21,006 nucleotides of DNA, taken from positions 1-21,006 of the forward strand of contig JAAWSW010000019.1 of the NCBI GenBank assembly GCA_022801735.1, in the 5' to 3' direction. This DNA is from Bacilli bacterium (lineage in GTDB: Bacteria > Bacillota_I > Bacilli_A > RF39 > UBA660). Numbering within the stretch: position 1 is the stretch's first letter; every line of letters starts with the position of its first letter. The position numbers were made by a program, and so were the translations under genes. This document shows, in pieces, positions 13,642 through 20,668 of the stretch. The notes under the pieces were generated by a model. That model saw only the letters and a list, made by a program, of their open reading frames with translations, was not told the origin of the DNA and made no database searches.

Positions 13642-15093
13642 ATGAATCAAACAATGATGACTGATTTATACGAACTTACAATGGCTCAAACCTATTTTGA
13701 AAATAATGGAGAAAACAAAATATCTTATTTTGATAGTTTCTTTAGAAACATTCCATTTGAAGGTGGATATGCCATTATGGGTGGATGCACAGAAATAATT
13801 GAGTACATAAAAAACTTACATTTTTCAAAAGAAGATATTAACTATTTAGAAAGTACAAATTTATTTACCAAAGAGTTTTTAAACTATTTAGAAAACTTTA
13901 AATTCACAGGCGATATTTATATGATTCCAGATGGGACCCCAGTATTCGCAAACGAACCAGTTTTAACCGTAAAATCAAATATGATAGAAGCCCAAATAAT
14001 TGAAACAGCCTTACTTTCATTTTTAAATGCTGAAATAAAATTCACAACCGCTGCCAAAAGAATGACCGATGTAAAACCAGAAATTCCAATTATGGAATTT
14101 GGAGCCAGAAGAGCAGACGGAATAGAGGCCGCTGTTCTTGCCAGTAAATGTGCAGTTATAGGCGGATGCATAGGAACTTCAAATGTTTTAGCCGGACAAA
14201 AATATAACTTAAAAATAATGGGAACAATGGCCCATAGCCTCGTTACCGAAGCCGAAAATGAATATGAAGCCTTTCTAAAATATGCCAAAGCATATCCAGA
14301 AAACACAGTATTTCTAGTAGATACATACGACACTTTAAGAAGCGGCATTCCAAATGCCATAAAAGTTGCCAAAGAATATCTAACTCCAAATGGTTATCCA
14401 TTTAAAGGAATAAGAATTGATAGTGGAGACCTTGCATACTTATCAAAAGAAGCTAGAAAAATGTTAGATGAAGCCGGATATAAAGATACAAAAATTTGTG
14501 TATCAAATGGAATAGATCCACATACACTTCAAAGTTTATTAATGCAAGGTGCCCCAATTGATAGTATTGGTGCTGGTGATAATATAGCCGCGCCAAAAGA
14601 AAGAGTAGGTTGTGTATATAAGTTAGTCGCCATAGAAGAAAATGGTAAAATTATGCCTAAAATCAAAATAAGCGATGACGCCATAAAAACAATCAATCCA
14701 GGTTATAAAAAAGTATATAGATTTTATAGTAATGAAACAGGTTATGCCCTAGGTGATGTAATTGCAAACCATGACGAAGAAATAAATGAAGACAGTTATA
14801 CCCTAATAGATCCATTAAATGAATTAAACCAAACTACAATAACAAATTATAATGTAAGACAACTGCAAACACCAATTTTTATAAATGGTAAACAAGTATA
14901 CACTGACCCAGAAGTAACAGAAAAAAGAGAATATTGTAATAAAGAAATGGAAACCCTTTATCCAGAAATAAGAAGATTAGATAAACCACATAAATACTAT
15001 GTTGACCTATCGCCTAAAGTACTTACAAGAAAGAAACAAATGATAAAAACAGCAAAAAAATTAAAAGGCGGGGAATATGAAACTGCAAACTAA
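13642..15093 (+). CDS. pncB: Nicotinate phosphoribosyltransferase
   Basis: The enzyme makes nicotinate mononucleotide from nicotinate and PRPP with ATP hydrolysis. The 483-residue protein fits the long Gram-positive type. Seen: MTDLYELTMAQTYF at the N-terminus, EFGARRADG, GGCIGTSNVLAG, GTMAHSLV with His198 as the likely phosphorylated histidine, FLVDTYDT, GIRIDSGDLAYLS and VSNGID with GAPIDSIGAGDN. The ATG at 13642 is preferred to that at 13633, which would touch the RBS. The gene follows pncA by 51 nt and overlaps the Nudix gene by 17 nt, so the order of genes follows the order of reactions. Confidence 0.95.
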   Translation: MNQTMMTDLYELTMAQTYFENNGENKISYFDSFFRNIPFEGGYAIMGGCTEIIEYIKNLHFSKEDINYLESTNLFTKEFLNYLENFKFTGDIYMIPDGTPVFANEPVLTVKSNMIEAQIIETALLSFLNAEIKFTTAAKRMTDVKPEIPIMEFGARRADGIEAAVLASKCAVIGGCIGTSNVLAGQKYNLKIMGTMAHSLVTEAENEYEAFLKYAKAYPENTVFLVDTYDTLRSGIPNAIKVAKEYLTPNGYPFKGIRIDSGDLAYLSKEARKMLDEAGYKDTKICVSNGIDPHTLQSLLMQGAPIDSIGAGDNIAAPKERVGCVYKLVAIEENGKIMPKIKISDDAIKTINPGYKKVYRFYSNETGYALGDVIANHDEEINEDSYTLIDPLNELNQTTITNYNVRQLQTPIFINGKQVYTDPEVTEKREYCNKEMETLYPEIRRLDKPHKYYVDLSPKVLTRKKQMIKTAKKLKGGEYETAN

Positions 15094-15679
15094 ACAAACT
15101 ATAGATAGAATAATAAATGAATTTAAAACAAAAACTAAAGAAGAAATATCTTCACCAAAACACCCTTTTATAAAAATAAAAACATTTAATGTAACCTTAA
15201 ATAATGGTTTAAAAATTACAAGAGAGCAAATCTTAAGAGGTAATTCAAATGGTAGTGTAGTTACAGCCTGTCCCATCACTAATCAAGGAAAAATCCTATT
15301 AGTGGCTCAGCCTAGAGTTTTTACTCCCTTAACTGTAGGATTTGAACTACCAGCCGGTTACATAGAACCAGAAGAAAATCCTTACCTAGCCATTACAAGA
15401 GAATTATTAGAAGAAACAGGCTATAGTTATAAACAATTAGAATATATTCTAAAATACCAGCAAGATCCAGGCTGTTCATCAGCTATAAACCATTGCTTCA
15501 TAGCCGAAGGATGCCATAAAATGCAAAAACAAAATCTAGATGAAAGTGAACATATAGAATATTTTGAAGCAACATTAGATGATACTAAGGAAATGTTAGA
15601 CCAAGGACTAATTGTTGGCTCTAGTTCAATAATTACCTTACAAAAGGTATATGAAAGAAGGAAAAAATATGGAATTTAA
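15077..15679 (+). CDS. Nudix hydrolase, probable ADP-ribose pyrophosphatase
   Basis: The 200-residue protein carries an intact Nudix box at residues 94-116 (Gly94, Glu100, Arg108-Glu109, Glu112-Glu113, Gly115), preceded by GFELPAG, which is typical of the ADP-ribose pyrophosphatase (NudF/ADPRase) group. Such enzymes split ADP-ribose to AMP and ribose 5-phosphate, clearing the product of NAD breakdown. The N-terminal 60 residues (helix, then strands around TFNVTLNNGLKITREQI) fit the dimerisation part of ADPRases. Position inside a NAD operon supports ADP-ribose or a NAD-related substrate. The RBS GGCGGGG lies inside the end of pncB (17-nt overlap); nadE overlaps its own 3' end. Confidence 0.85.
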   Translation: MKLQTKQTIDRIINEFKTKTKEEISSPKHPFIKIKTFNVTLNNGLKITREQILRGNSNGSVVTACPITNQGKILLVAQPRVFTPLTVGFELPAGYIEPEENPYLAITRELLEETGYSYKQLEYILKYQQDPGCSSAINHCFIAEGCHKMQKQNLDESEHIEYFEATLDDTKEMLDQGLIVGSSSIITLQKVYERRKKYGI

Positions 15680-16415
15680 TTCAAAAATAGAAACCGAAAA
15701 AATAATCTCATTTATAAAAAACTATTATAAAGAACATAACTTAAAAGGCATAGTTATAGGTATAAGTGGGGGAAAAGATAGTGCTGTTGCAAGCGCACTT
15801 TTCACCAAAGCCTTAGGTAAAGAAAATGTGATAGGAATTACAATGCCATGTCATTCAAAAGAAAAAGATAAAAGTGATGCCGAAATAATAAGCAAACACT
15901 TTGGATTTAAACTATATAATTTTGATTTAACAAACACATATGATACCTTCAAAGAAAATTTCAAAGATTTAAATGAAAGCAAGACAAAAAACAGTGATAT
16001 AAATTTAAAACCTAGACTTAGAATGGCCACATTATATTATTTTGCCGCTTTACTTACAGAAATAAAAAAGGCCCCATATTTAGTTGCTGGAACAGGAAAT
16101 AAGTGTGAAATATATGTTGGATACTTTACCAAAGGCGGAGATGGTATGAGTGATATTAATGTACTTTCAAATTATACAGTTTCTGAGGTAATAAAAATAG
16201 GTGAGCACCTAAATGTTCCGAAAAAAGTATTATATAAAACCCCAAGTGATGGTCTTAGTAAACAAACAGATGAAGAAAAATTAGGTGTCACATATAAAGA
16301 AATTGAAGACTATTTAAATGGTCATAAAATAACTCAAAACTCAAAACAAATAATTGAAAAACTGCATAAGAAAAATAAACATAAAAAAGGAATTGTTAAT
16401 ATAGAAAGAATATGA
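15669..16415 (+). CDS. nadE: NAD+ synthetase, ammonia-dependent
   Basis: The enzyme amidates nicotinate adenine dinucleotide to NAD+. The 248-residue protein is an N-type ATP pyrophosphatase with P-loop SGGKDS (33-38), followed by SAVASALF and GITMPCHS. Further marks are RLRMATLYYFAA, AGTGNKCEIYVGYFTKGGDG and PSDGLSKQTDEEKLGVTY. There is no glutaminase domain, so ammonia is the likely nitrogen donor, supplied in part by nicotinamidase. The ATG at 15669 follows AAGGA by 6 nt; an ATG at 15651 lacks an RBS. It overlaps the Nudix gene by 11 nt and nadD by 4 nt (ATGA). Confidence 0.95.
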   Translation: MEFNSKIETEKIISFIKNYYKEHNLKGIVIGISGGKDSAVASALFTKALGKENVIGITMPCHSKEKDKSDAEIISKHFGFKLYNFDLTNTYDTFKENFKDLNESKTKNSDINLKPRLRMATLYYFAALLTEIKKAPYLVAGTGNKCEIYVGYFTKGGDGMSDINVLSNYTVSEVIKIGEHLNVPKKVLYKTPSDGLSKQTDEEKLGVTYKEIEDYLNGHKITQNSKQIIEKLHKKNKHKKGIVNIERI

Positions 16416-16957
16416 AAATAGGTATTTATGGTGGTGCATTTAATCCCCCACATTTAAGTCATATAAAAATAGTAAAAGAACTTTTAAACAAAAAATATTT
16501 AGATAAAATAATAATCGTCCCAGTAGGTAATTATTATCAAAAAGACGAACTTATAAATTTCAAAGATAGATATAACATGTTAAAACTAATATTTAAAGAT
16601 AAAAACATAATTATATCTGATTTCGAAAATCAAAATAAAATAATTTATACCTACCAAACATTAGATTATTTTCAAAATAAATATAAAGATGATCAAATAT
16701 ATTTTATAACAGGCGCTGATAATATAAAACAAATAACCTCATGGAAAAAATATGAATATATCTTAGACAATTACAAAATATTAGGTATTCCAAGAAATAA
16801 AAAAACACCTAAAAAAGATAATATAATTTATGCCAATATTACTGTAAAACCAATATCATCTACAGAGATTAGAAAAACAGAAAAAGATAAATTATCCAAG
16901 TACCTAGACAAAAAAATAATAAACTATATTCAAAAAAAACATCTATATAATAAATAA
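16412..16957 (+). CDS. nadD: Nicotinate-nucleotide adenylyltransferase
   Basis: The enzyme joins NaMN and ATP to nicotinate adenine dinucleotide, the step before NadE. The 181-residue protein shows the nucleotidyltransferase motifs GGAFNPPHLSH (His14 and His17 of the HxxH motif), FITGADN with the following SWKKY, and ISSTEIR (148-154). The length is typical for NadD. The start overlaps the nadE stop by 4 nt. The codon use is extremely A-rich (AAA, ATA). No hairpin follows, so transcripts may run on into nrtR, which also has its own promoter. Confidence 0.93.
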   Translation: MKIGIYGGAFNPPHLSHIKIVKELLNKKYLDKIIIVPVGNYYQKDELINFKDRYNMLKLIFKDKNIIISDFENQNKIIYTYQTLDYFQNKYKDDQIYFITGADNIKQITSWKKYEYILDNYKILGIPRNKKTPKKDNIIYANITVKPISSTEIRKTEKDKLSKYLDKKIINYIQKKHLYNK

Positions 16958-16959
16958 TA

Positions 16960-16988
16960 TTGTAACATTAACCTTGATTTGATATAAT
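16960..16988 (+). promoter_or_regulatory. Promoter of nrtR-nadK
   Basis: TTGTAA (16960-16965), a 17-bp spacer and TATAAT (16983-16988). The RBS GAGGTGAT precedes the ATG at 17014. No TGTTATTAA half-site is present; TGTAACATTAA at 16961 is only loosely similar, so autoregulation is not evident. Confidence 0.75.
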
Positions 16989-17013
16989 CAAAATATAAAT
17001 AAGAGGTGATTTC

Positions 17014-17832
17014 ATGTATAAAAATGAAGCAGAATTTTTAAAAGATTATGATCCAACTAAATTTGATAGACTATCACTTACTACAGACATTCTATTATTT
17101 AGTGTATCAAAAGAAGAAGAAGCAAATTATCGTAAATTAAGTAAAAAATACTTCAGTGTTTTACTAGTAAAAAGAGATACATACCCATTCAAAGATAAAT
17201 GGACTCTTCCAGGCGGATTTATGAGTATAGATGAGGATATTGAAGAAGCCCCAAAAAGAATACTTGCAAAGGAAACCAATTTACATGATATATATATGGA
17301 ACAACTTTATACTTTTGGAAGTGTAAATAGAGACCCAAGAATGCGTATAGTATCAACTGCTTACATGGCTTTAGTTGATAAAAATATGTTAACAGATAAA
17401 CTCGCACCAAATGCATCATGGTTTAATATAACTGTACTAGAAGACGAAAAGAAACTAAATGTAACATTAGATAATCCTAATAATGTGCATATTACGCTAG
17501 AATATAAAAAAGTAAAAATAGATGGTAAAGAAAAATTAGAAGTTATAAAAAACGAAGATCTAGCCTTTGATCATGCCTTAGTAATTGCTACAGGAATAGA
17601 AAGACTAAAAAATAAAATAGAATATACTGATATTGTATTTAACATGATGCCTAAATACTTTACATTAGGCGAATTACAACAAGTATACGAAGTTATTTTA
17701 AATAAAAAACTATTAGACCCAGCCTTTAGACGTATTATTAGTAATAAAGTAGAAAAAACAGATAAAGTAAAAACTGGTGGAGGACATAGACCATCCGCAC
17801 TATTCAAATATAAACATGAGAACAATAAATAA
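17014..17832 (+). CDS. nrtR: NrtR, Nudix-related repressor of NAD metabolism
   Basis: NrtR proteins join a Nudix-like sensor of ADP-ribose or related NAD metabolites to a winged-helix DNA-binding domain and repress NAD genes. Seen in 272 residues: a Nudix fold with WTLPGGFM, but its box (68-90) is degenerate: the REUxEE core reads RILAKE, so two catalytic positions are lost, as expected for a sensor. The C-terminal part (about 205-265) has the NrtR winged-helix pattern FTLGELQQVYEVIL, FRRII and GGGHRPSALFKYK. Location in the NAD locus and a palindrome over the pncA promoter fit a local regulator. It overlaps nadK by 17 nt. A plain Nudix enzyme is unlikely. Confidence 0.9.
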   Translation: MYKNEAEFLKDYDPTKFDRLSLTTDILLFSVSKEEEANYRKLSKKYFSVLLVKRDTYPFKDKWTLPGGFMSIDEDIEEAPKRILAKETNLHDIYMEQLYTFGSVNRDPRMRIVSTAYMALVDKNMLTDKLAPNASWFNITVLEDEKKLNVTLDNPNNVHITLEYKKVKIDGKEKLEVIKNEDLAFDHALVIATGIERLKNKIEYTDIVFNMMPKYFTLGELQQVYEVILNKKLLDPAFRRIISNKVEKTDKVKTGGGHRPSALFKYKHENNK

Positions 17833-18619
17833 AATAACAATAATTACTAATGATGATAAAACGTCAATAAATACAAAAAATAAATTAGAAAAATTATTAA
17901 AAAATAATAACTTTGAAATAACCGAAAACAAATGCGATTTAGCCATTGCTATCGGTGGAGATGGAACATTTATCAGTACAGTTCACCAACTTAACTTTGA
18001 CAAAAATATATATTATGTAGGAATAAACACAGGAACATTAGGGTTTCTTCAGGATATAAATCCTGAAAAATTGGAAGACTTTGTAGATAATCTAAACAAT
18101 AATAAATTTAAAACAGAAAAGATTGCTTTACAGCAAACAGAAATTACAGCCAACAATAAACATTATAATTGTTATTCATTAAATGAAATAGTTATAAGAG
18201 ATAGTAAATTTAAAACTACACATTTAATCGTAAAAGTAAACGATAAATTATTAGAAGAATTTGCAGGTGATGGATTATTAGTTTCAACATCATTAGGTTC
18301 AACTGCATATAACGCATCACTAGAAGGCGCAATGGTTGCTTTTGATATTAACTGTGTTCAAATATCACCAATCGCACCATTAGTAAATAGGGTATATAAA
18401 AGTTTAAAACAATCAATTATTCTTCCAGAAAAAAACATCATAACAATTGAACCTAGATATGAAAAAAATAATGACTTATTAGTCATTGTAGATGGGAAAC
18501 CAGAGTTTTATACAGATGTAACATATGTAAAAACAAAAATAAGTGACAAAAAAATAACATGTCTTAGAATGAATGAATTTGATTATATTGATAAAATTAG
18601 AGAAAAATTTTTAAAATAA
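17816..18619 (+). CDS. nadK: NAD kinase
   Basis: The enzyme phosphorylates NAD+ to NADP+, finishing the route encoded in this locus. The 267-residue protein has the GGDGT motif (47-51), NTGTLGFLQ, LNEIVIRD, FAGDGLLVSTSLGSTAYNA (the family's conserved DGL-ST-GSTAY region) and VDGKPEF. The ATG at 17816 is chosen because family members begin just before the first strand (KITIIT). It has no evident RBS, so translation probably depends on ribosomes finishing nrtR, which overlaps by 17 nt. A GTG at 17777 would add 13 residues that do not match the family. A terminator follows directly. Confidence 0.93.
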   Translation: MRTINKITIITNDDKTSINTKNKLEKLLKNNNFEITENKCDLAIAIGGDGTFISTVHQLNFDKNIYYVGINTGTLGFLQDINPEKLEDFVDNLNNNKFKTEKIALQQTEITANNKHYNCYSLNEIVIRDSKFKTTHLIVKVNDKLLEEFAGDGLLVSTSLGSTAYNASLEGAMVAFDINCVQISPIAPLVNRVYKSLKQSIILPEKNIITIEPRYEKNNDLLVIVDGKPEFYTDVTYVKTKISDKKITCLRMNEFDYIDKIREKFLK

Positions 18620-18645
18620 AAGTAAGCCTCAAAACTTACTTTTTT
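18618..18645. terminator. Bidirectional terminator after nadK
   Basis: AAAAGTAAG (18618-18626) and CTTACTTTT (18635-18643) form a 9-bp stem with loop CCTCAAAA, and more T's follow. The stop codon of the minus-strand gene (18636-18638) lies in the stem. Confidence 0.8.
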
Positions 18646-19481
18646 AATGTCTTAACTTTAGAATAGCCCTTATCTAAAAGATCATTAAAATTATCAGGTA
18701 ATTTCCTAACTGCTGCTTCTTTCAAATCAGTAGGTACCCCATATATCGCCTCGGCCATACTACCTGCAATACAAGCAATAGTATCAGTGTCACCACCAAA
18801 GGAAACCGCATTTCTAATAACTTCCTCAAAACTATTAGAAGCAAATAGAGCAAAAATTGCTAATTTAACGGAATATTCACAAGAGCAATTAAAAGAGTTT
18901 TGATGTATAAGTTTATATAATTCTAAATATAGTGAATGTCCATAATTTGCTTGAACAAATACTTTAATCTCATTAATGCTATAGCCCAGTCTGGCCATAT
19001 AAATAACCATTGCCACTTCTTCAGCCCCAATTATAGCCTCAAAAGTATTATGGGAAGGAGTAGTAGCCAGTCTAACTTGTTGTCTAATCATTTCCTCATC
19101 ATCAAATAAATAACCAATTGGAGATATTCTCATCGCCGCACCATTGCCATAACTGTCACCATCTTTTAATCCCATGCACCACTTAATAAAATTAGGAGAA
19201 AACATATTTTTAAAATAAGGTTTATCAGTAGGAATAAAATCTTTATATTCAAGTCCATACTTTTTTAAACTTTCAAAGTAAGAAGTATCCTCTAAAATAG
19301 ATTCTAAAATAGCCATAGTTAAAATAGTATCATCACTATAAAAAGAATCAGCATCAATAATATTTTCTTTAGTTAAAATTTCTTTTCGCCTTCCGATATT
19401 ACGAATCCCCAGTCTTGAATCAAGCATTTCATCATATTCATAAATAGAACCTGCTAAATCACCAATAATTGCTCCATACAT
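18636..19481 (-). CDS. ADP-ribosylglycohydrolase (DraG/ARH family)
   Basis: Family members remove ADP-ribose from proteins, nucleic acids or small molecules using two Mg ions. The 281-residue protein shows the metal-binding motifs: GDLAGSIYEY near the N-terminus, YSDDTILTMA (Ser49-Asp50-Asp51-Thr52), SYGNGAAMRISPIG, PSHNTFEAI and FGGDTDTIACIAG (GGDTDT at 229-234). All expected metal ligands are present, so it should be active; the substrate is unknown. The RBS GAGGGTGA precedes the ATG. It converges with nadK. Released ADP-ribose would be a substrate for the Nudix enzyme and a possible NrtR ligand, which links it to the locus by function. Confidence 0.92.
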   Translation of the reverse strand: MYGAIIGDLAGSIYEYDEMLDSRLGIRNIGRRKEILTKENIIDADSFYSDDTILTMAILESILEDTSYFESLKKYGLEYKDFIPTDKPYFKNMFSPNFIKWCMGLKDGDSYGNGAAMRISPIGYLFDDEEMIRQQVRLATTPSHNTFEAIIGAEEVAMVIYMARLGYSINEIKVFVQANYGHSLYLELYKLIHQNSFNCSCEYSVKLAIFALFASNSFEEVIRNAVSFGGDTDTIACIAGSMAEAIYGVPTDLKEAAVRKLPDNFNDLLDKGYSKVKTLKK

Positions 19482-19502
19482 TAAACATCACCCTCTATAT
19501 TA

Positions 19503-19511
19503 ATTGTATCA
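19503..19511 (-). promoter_or_regulatory. Extended -10 promoter of the ADP-ribosylglycohydrolase gene
   Basis: On the minus strand TGATACAAT gives an extended -10 (TG-N-TACAAT). No good -35 is seen. The predicted start is near 19496, about 15 nt before the ATG. Confidence 0.4.
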
Positions 19512-19597
19512 AATTAAAATAAGAAAATCTACGAATGAATAAAAAATTAAAGAAAAAAAGAAGGAATTAGATAGGCAGGCACAGTACCATATATAGG

Positions 19598-19617
19598 AAG
19601 GGTAAAAAATACCCTTT
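19598..19617 (+). other. Hairpin in the leader of the Rpn-family gene
   Basis: AAGGGTA (19598-19604) and TACCCTT (19610-19616) form a perfect 7-bp stem with an A5 loop. Only three T's follow, so it is a weak terminator at most. The surrounding segment 19560-19645 is richer in G (GGCAGGCACAGTACC) than the rest of the window, which suggests that it came along with the nuclease gene. Confidence 0.5.
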
Positions 19618-19699
19618 AAGAAAGATGGTGATGCAGGCAAAAAAGTATTATAAGAAAAGAATGAAAAGAGGTTTTAGAAAGAAAAAGAAAGGAGAAAAA

Positions 19700-20539
19700 A
19701 TGACTAAAACAATAGAATTTATAAAAGCCAGTAACGACAGCATATTTAAAACATTATTTGGAGATGAAAAAAATAAAGACTTACTTGAAAAACTATTAGA
19801 AGAGACCTTAAAAAGAAAAGTAAAAGTCCAAGAATTATTAATGCAAGATGTACCAAAAGAGAGCATAGAAGAAAAAGACAAAACCTTAGATGTTTTAGTA
19901 CTTGCAGAGGGAGAAAAAATAAATATAGAATTAAATATAGGAACTTATGATGGGTTATATAATAGAAATGCCTGTTATATATTTAGCAAATATGTAGGAT
20001 CGGTAAAACCTGGAGGAAGTTATAAAGAAATGGATAAATTCATACAGATAAATTTAACAAGTGGCTTATCCCAAAAGAAACCATTGATTTCAAGGTATGA
20101 ATTAATAGATATAAAAACAGAAGAAAGGTTTATAAAAAACTTAGAAATCTATGAATATAACCTAGATAAGATAAAAGAGTTATGTTATAATGAAGGCAAG
20201 AAAGATTATAAAATACTTGCGACCCTAATGTGCGATAAAGAAGAACTGCATGAGATCTGTAAGGGAGATAAAGTATTAGAAAAGTTAGAGAGTGAGGTTG
20301 TTAGGATGAATGAAGATGACCAAATAAGAGAGAATTTACTTGCAATAGAGAATGCGAAAAGGGTACATGCCACATTAATGCAGAATGCTAAAGAGGAAGG
20401 TATTGTTGAAGGAATTGAACAGGGTATAGAACAAGAGAAAATAAACATTGCTAAAAATATGATTAGCAAAAATATGGATAATAAAACAATATTGGAAATT
20501 ACTGGCTTAACAATAAAAGAGATAGAAAGTTTAAAATAA
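19700..20539 (+). CDS. Rpn-family PD-(D/E)XK nuclease / putative transposase
   Basis: The protein has 279 residues; the ATG at 19700 follows AAAGGAG by 5-6 nt, and an in-frame ATG at 19625 would add a lysine/arginine-rich stretch foreign to the family. Residues 1-30 (IEFIKASNDSIFKTLFGD) are the typical opening of the PD-(D/E)XK transposase-like family (Rpn/PF12784 type). The nuclease core is LDVLVLAEGEKINIELNIG: Asp64, then Glu77-x-Asn79, where the family normally has Gln or Lys as the third residue. The C-terminal third is helical with a GIVEGIEQGIEQ repeat, as in Rpn proteins. Members promote recA-independent recombination or are mobile. No terminal repeats were seen. Confidence 0.82.
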   Translation: MTKTIEFIKASNDSIFKTLFGDEKNKDLLEKLLEETLKRKVKVQELLMQDVPKESIEEKDKTLDVLVLAEGEKINIELNIGTYDGLYNRNACYIFSKYVGSVKPGGSYKEMDKFIQINLTSGLSQKKPLISRYELIDIKTEERFIKNLEIYEYNLDKIKELCYNEGKKDYKILATLMCDKEELHEICKGDKVLEKLESEVVRMNEDDQIRENLLAIENAKRVHATLMQNAKEEGIVEGIEQGIEQEKINIAKNMISKNMDNKTILEITGLTIKEIESLK

Positions 20540-20555
20540 CTTTCTATCTTTTTTT
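20521..20555 (+). terminator. Strong intrinsic terminator of the Rpn-family gene
   Basis: GATAGAAAGTT (20521-20531) and AACTTTCTATC (20538-20548) form a perfect 11-bp stem with loop TAAAAT, then seven T's. The last codons and the stop codon (20537-20539) of the gene are part of the hairpin. Confidence 0.92.
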
Positions 20556-20595
20556 CTATTAGTGGTGAAAAATGTAATATATGGGAATAAAGAAC

Positions 20596-20624
20596 TTGAC
20601 AAAATGTGGTTTTAATGTTAGTAT
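20596..20624 (+). promoter_or_regulatory. Promoter of the thioester-domain protein gene
   Basis: TTGACA (20596-20601) and, after 17 bp, TAGTAT (20619-20624) preceded by an extended TG (20616-20617). An alternative -10 TATAAC at 20622 would need a 20-bp spacer. Confidence 0.6.
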
Positions 20625-20626
20625 AA

Positions 20627-20659
20627 CCCCTCGTAAACGAATGTTTATATCGTTAGGGG
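20627..20659 (+). promoter_or_regulatory. Dyad covering the RBS of the thioester-domain gene
   Basis: CCCCT (20627-20631) pairs with AGGGG (20655-20659), inside it CG pairs with CG, and TAAAC (20634-20638) pairs with GTTTA (20643-20647) around loop GAAT. The right outer arm is the RBS (AGGGGG, 9 nt before the ATG). With the promoter above, the left outer arm would lie at or before the transcription start, so it may be an operator rather than an RNA switch. Confidence 0.5.
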
Positions 20660-20668
20660 GAATTTGAA

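Noticed and set aside
13917..14372. 151-codon minus-strand ORF inside pncB
   Set aside because: It is a shadow of the well-supported pncB frame, has no RBS and no recognisable protein features.
19625..19699. N-terminal extension of the Rpn-like protein from ATG 19625
   Set aside because: The extra residues are only Lys/Arg-rich and foreign to the family; AAAGGAG directly precedes the ATG at 19700.
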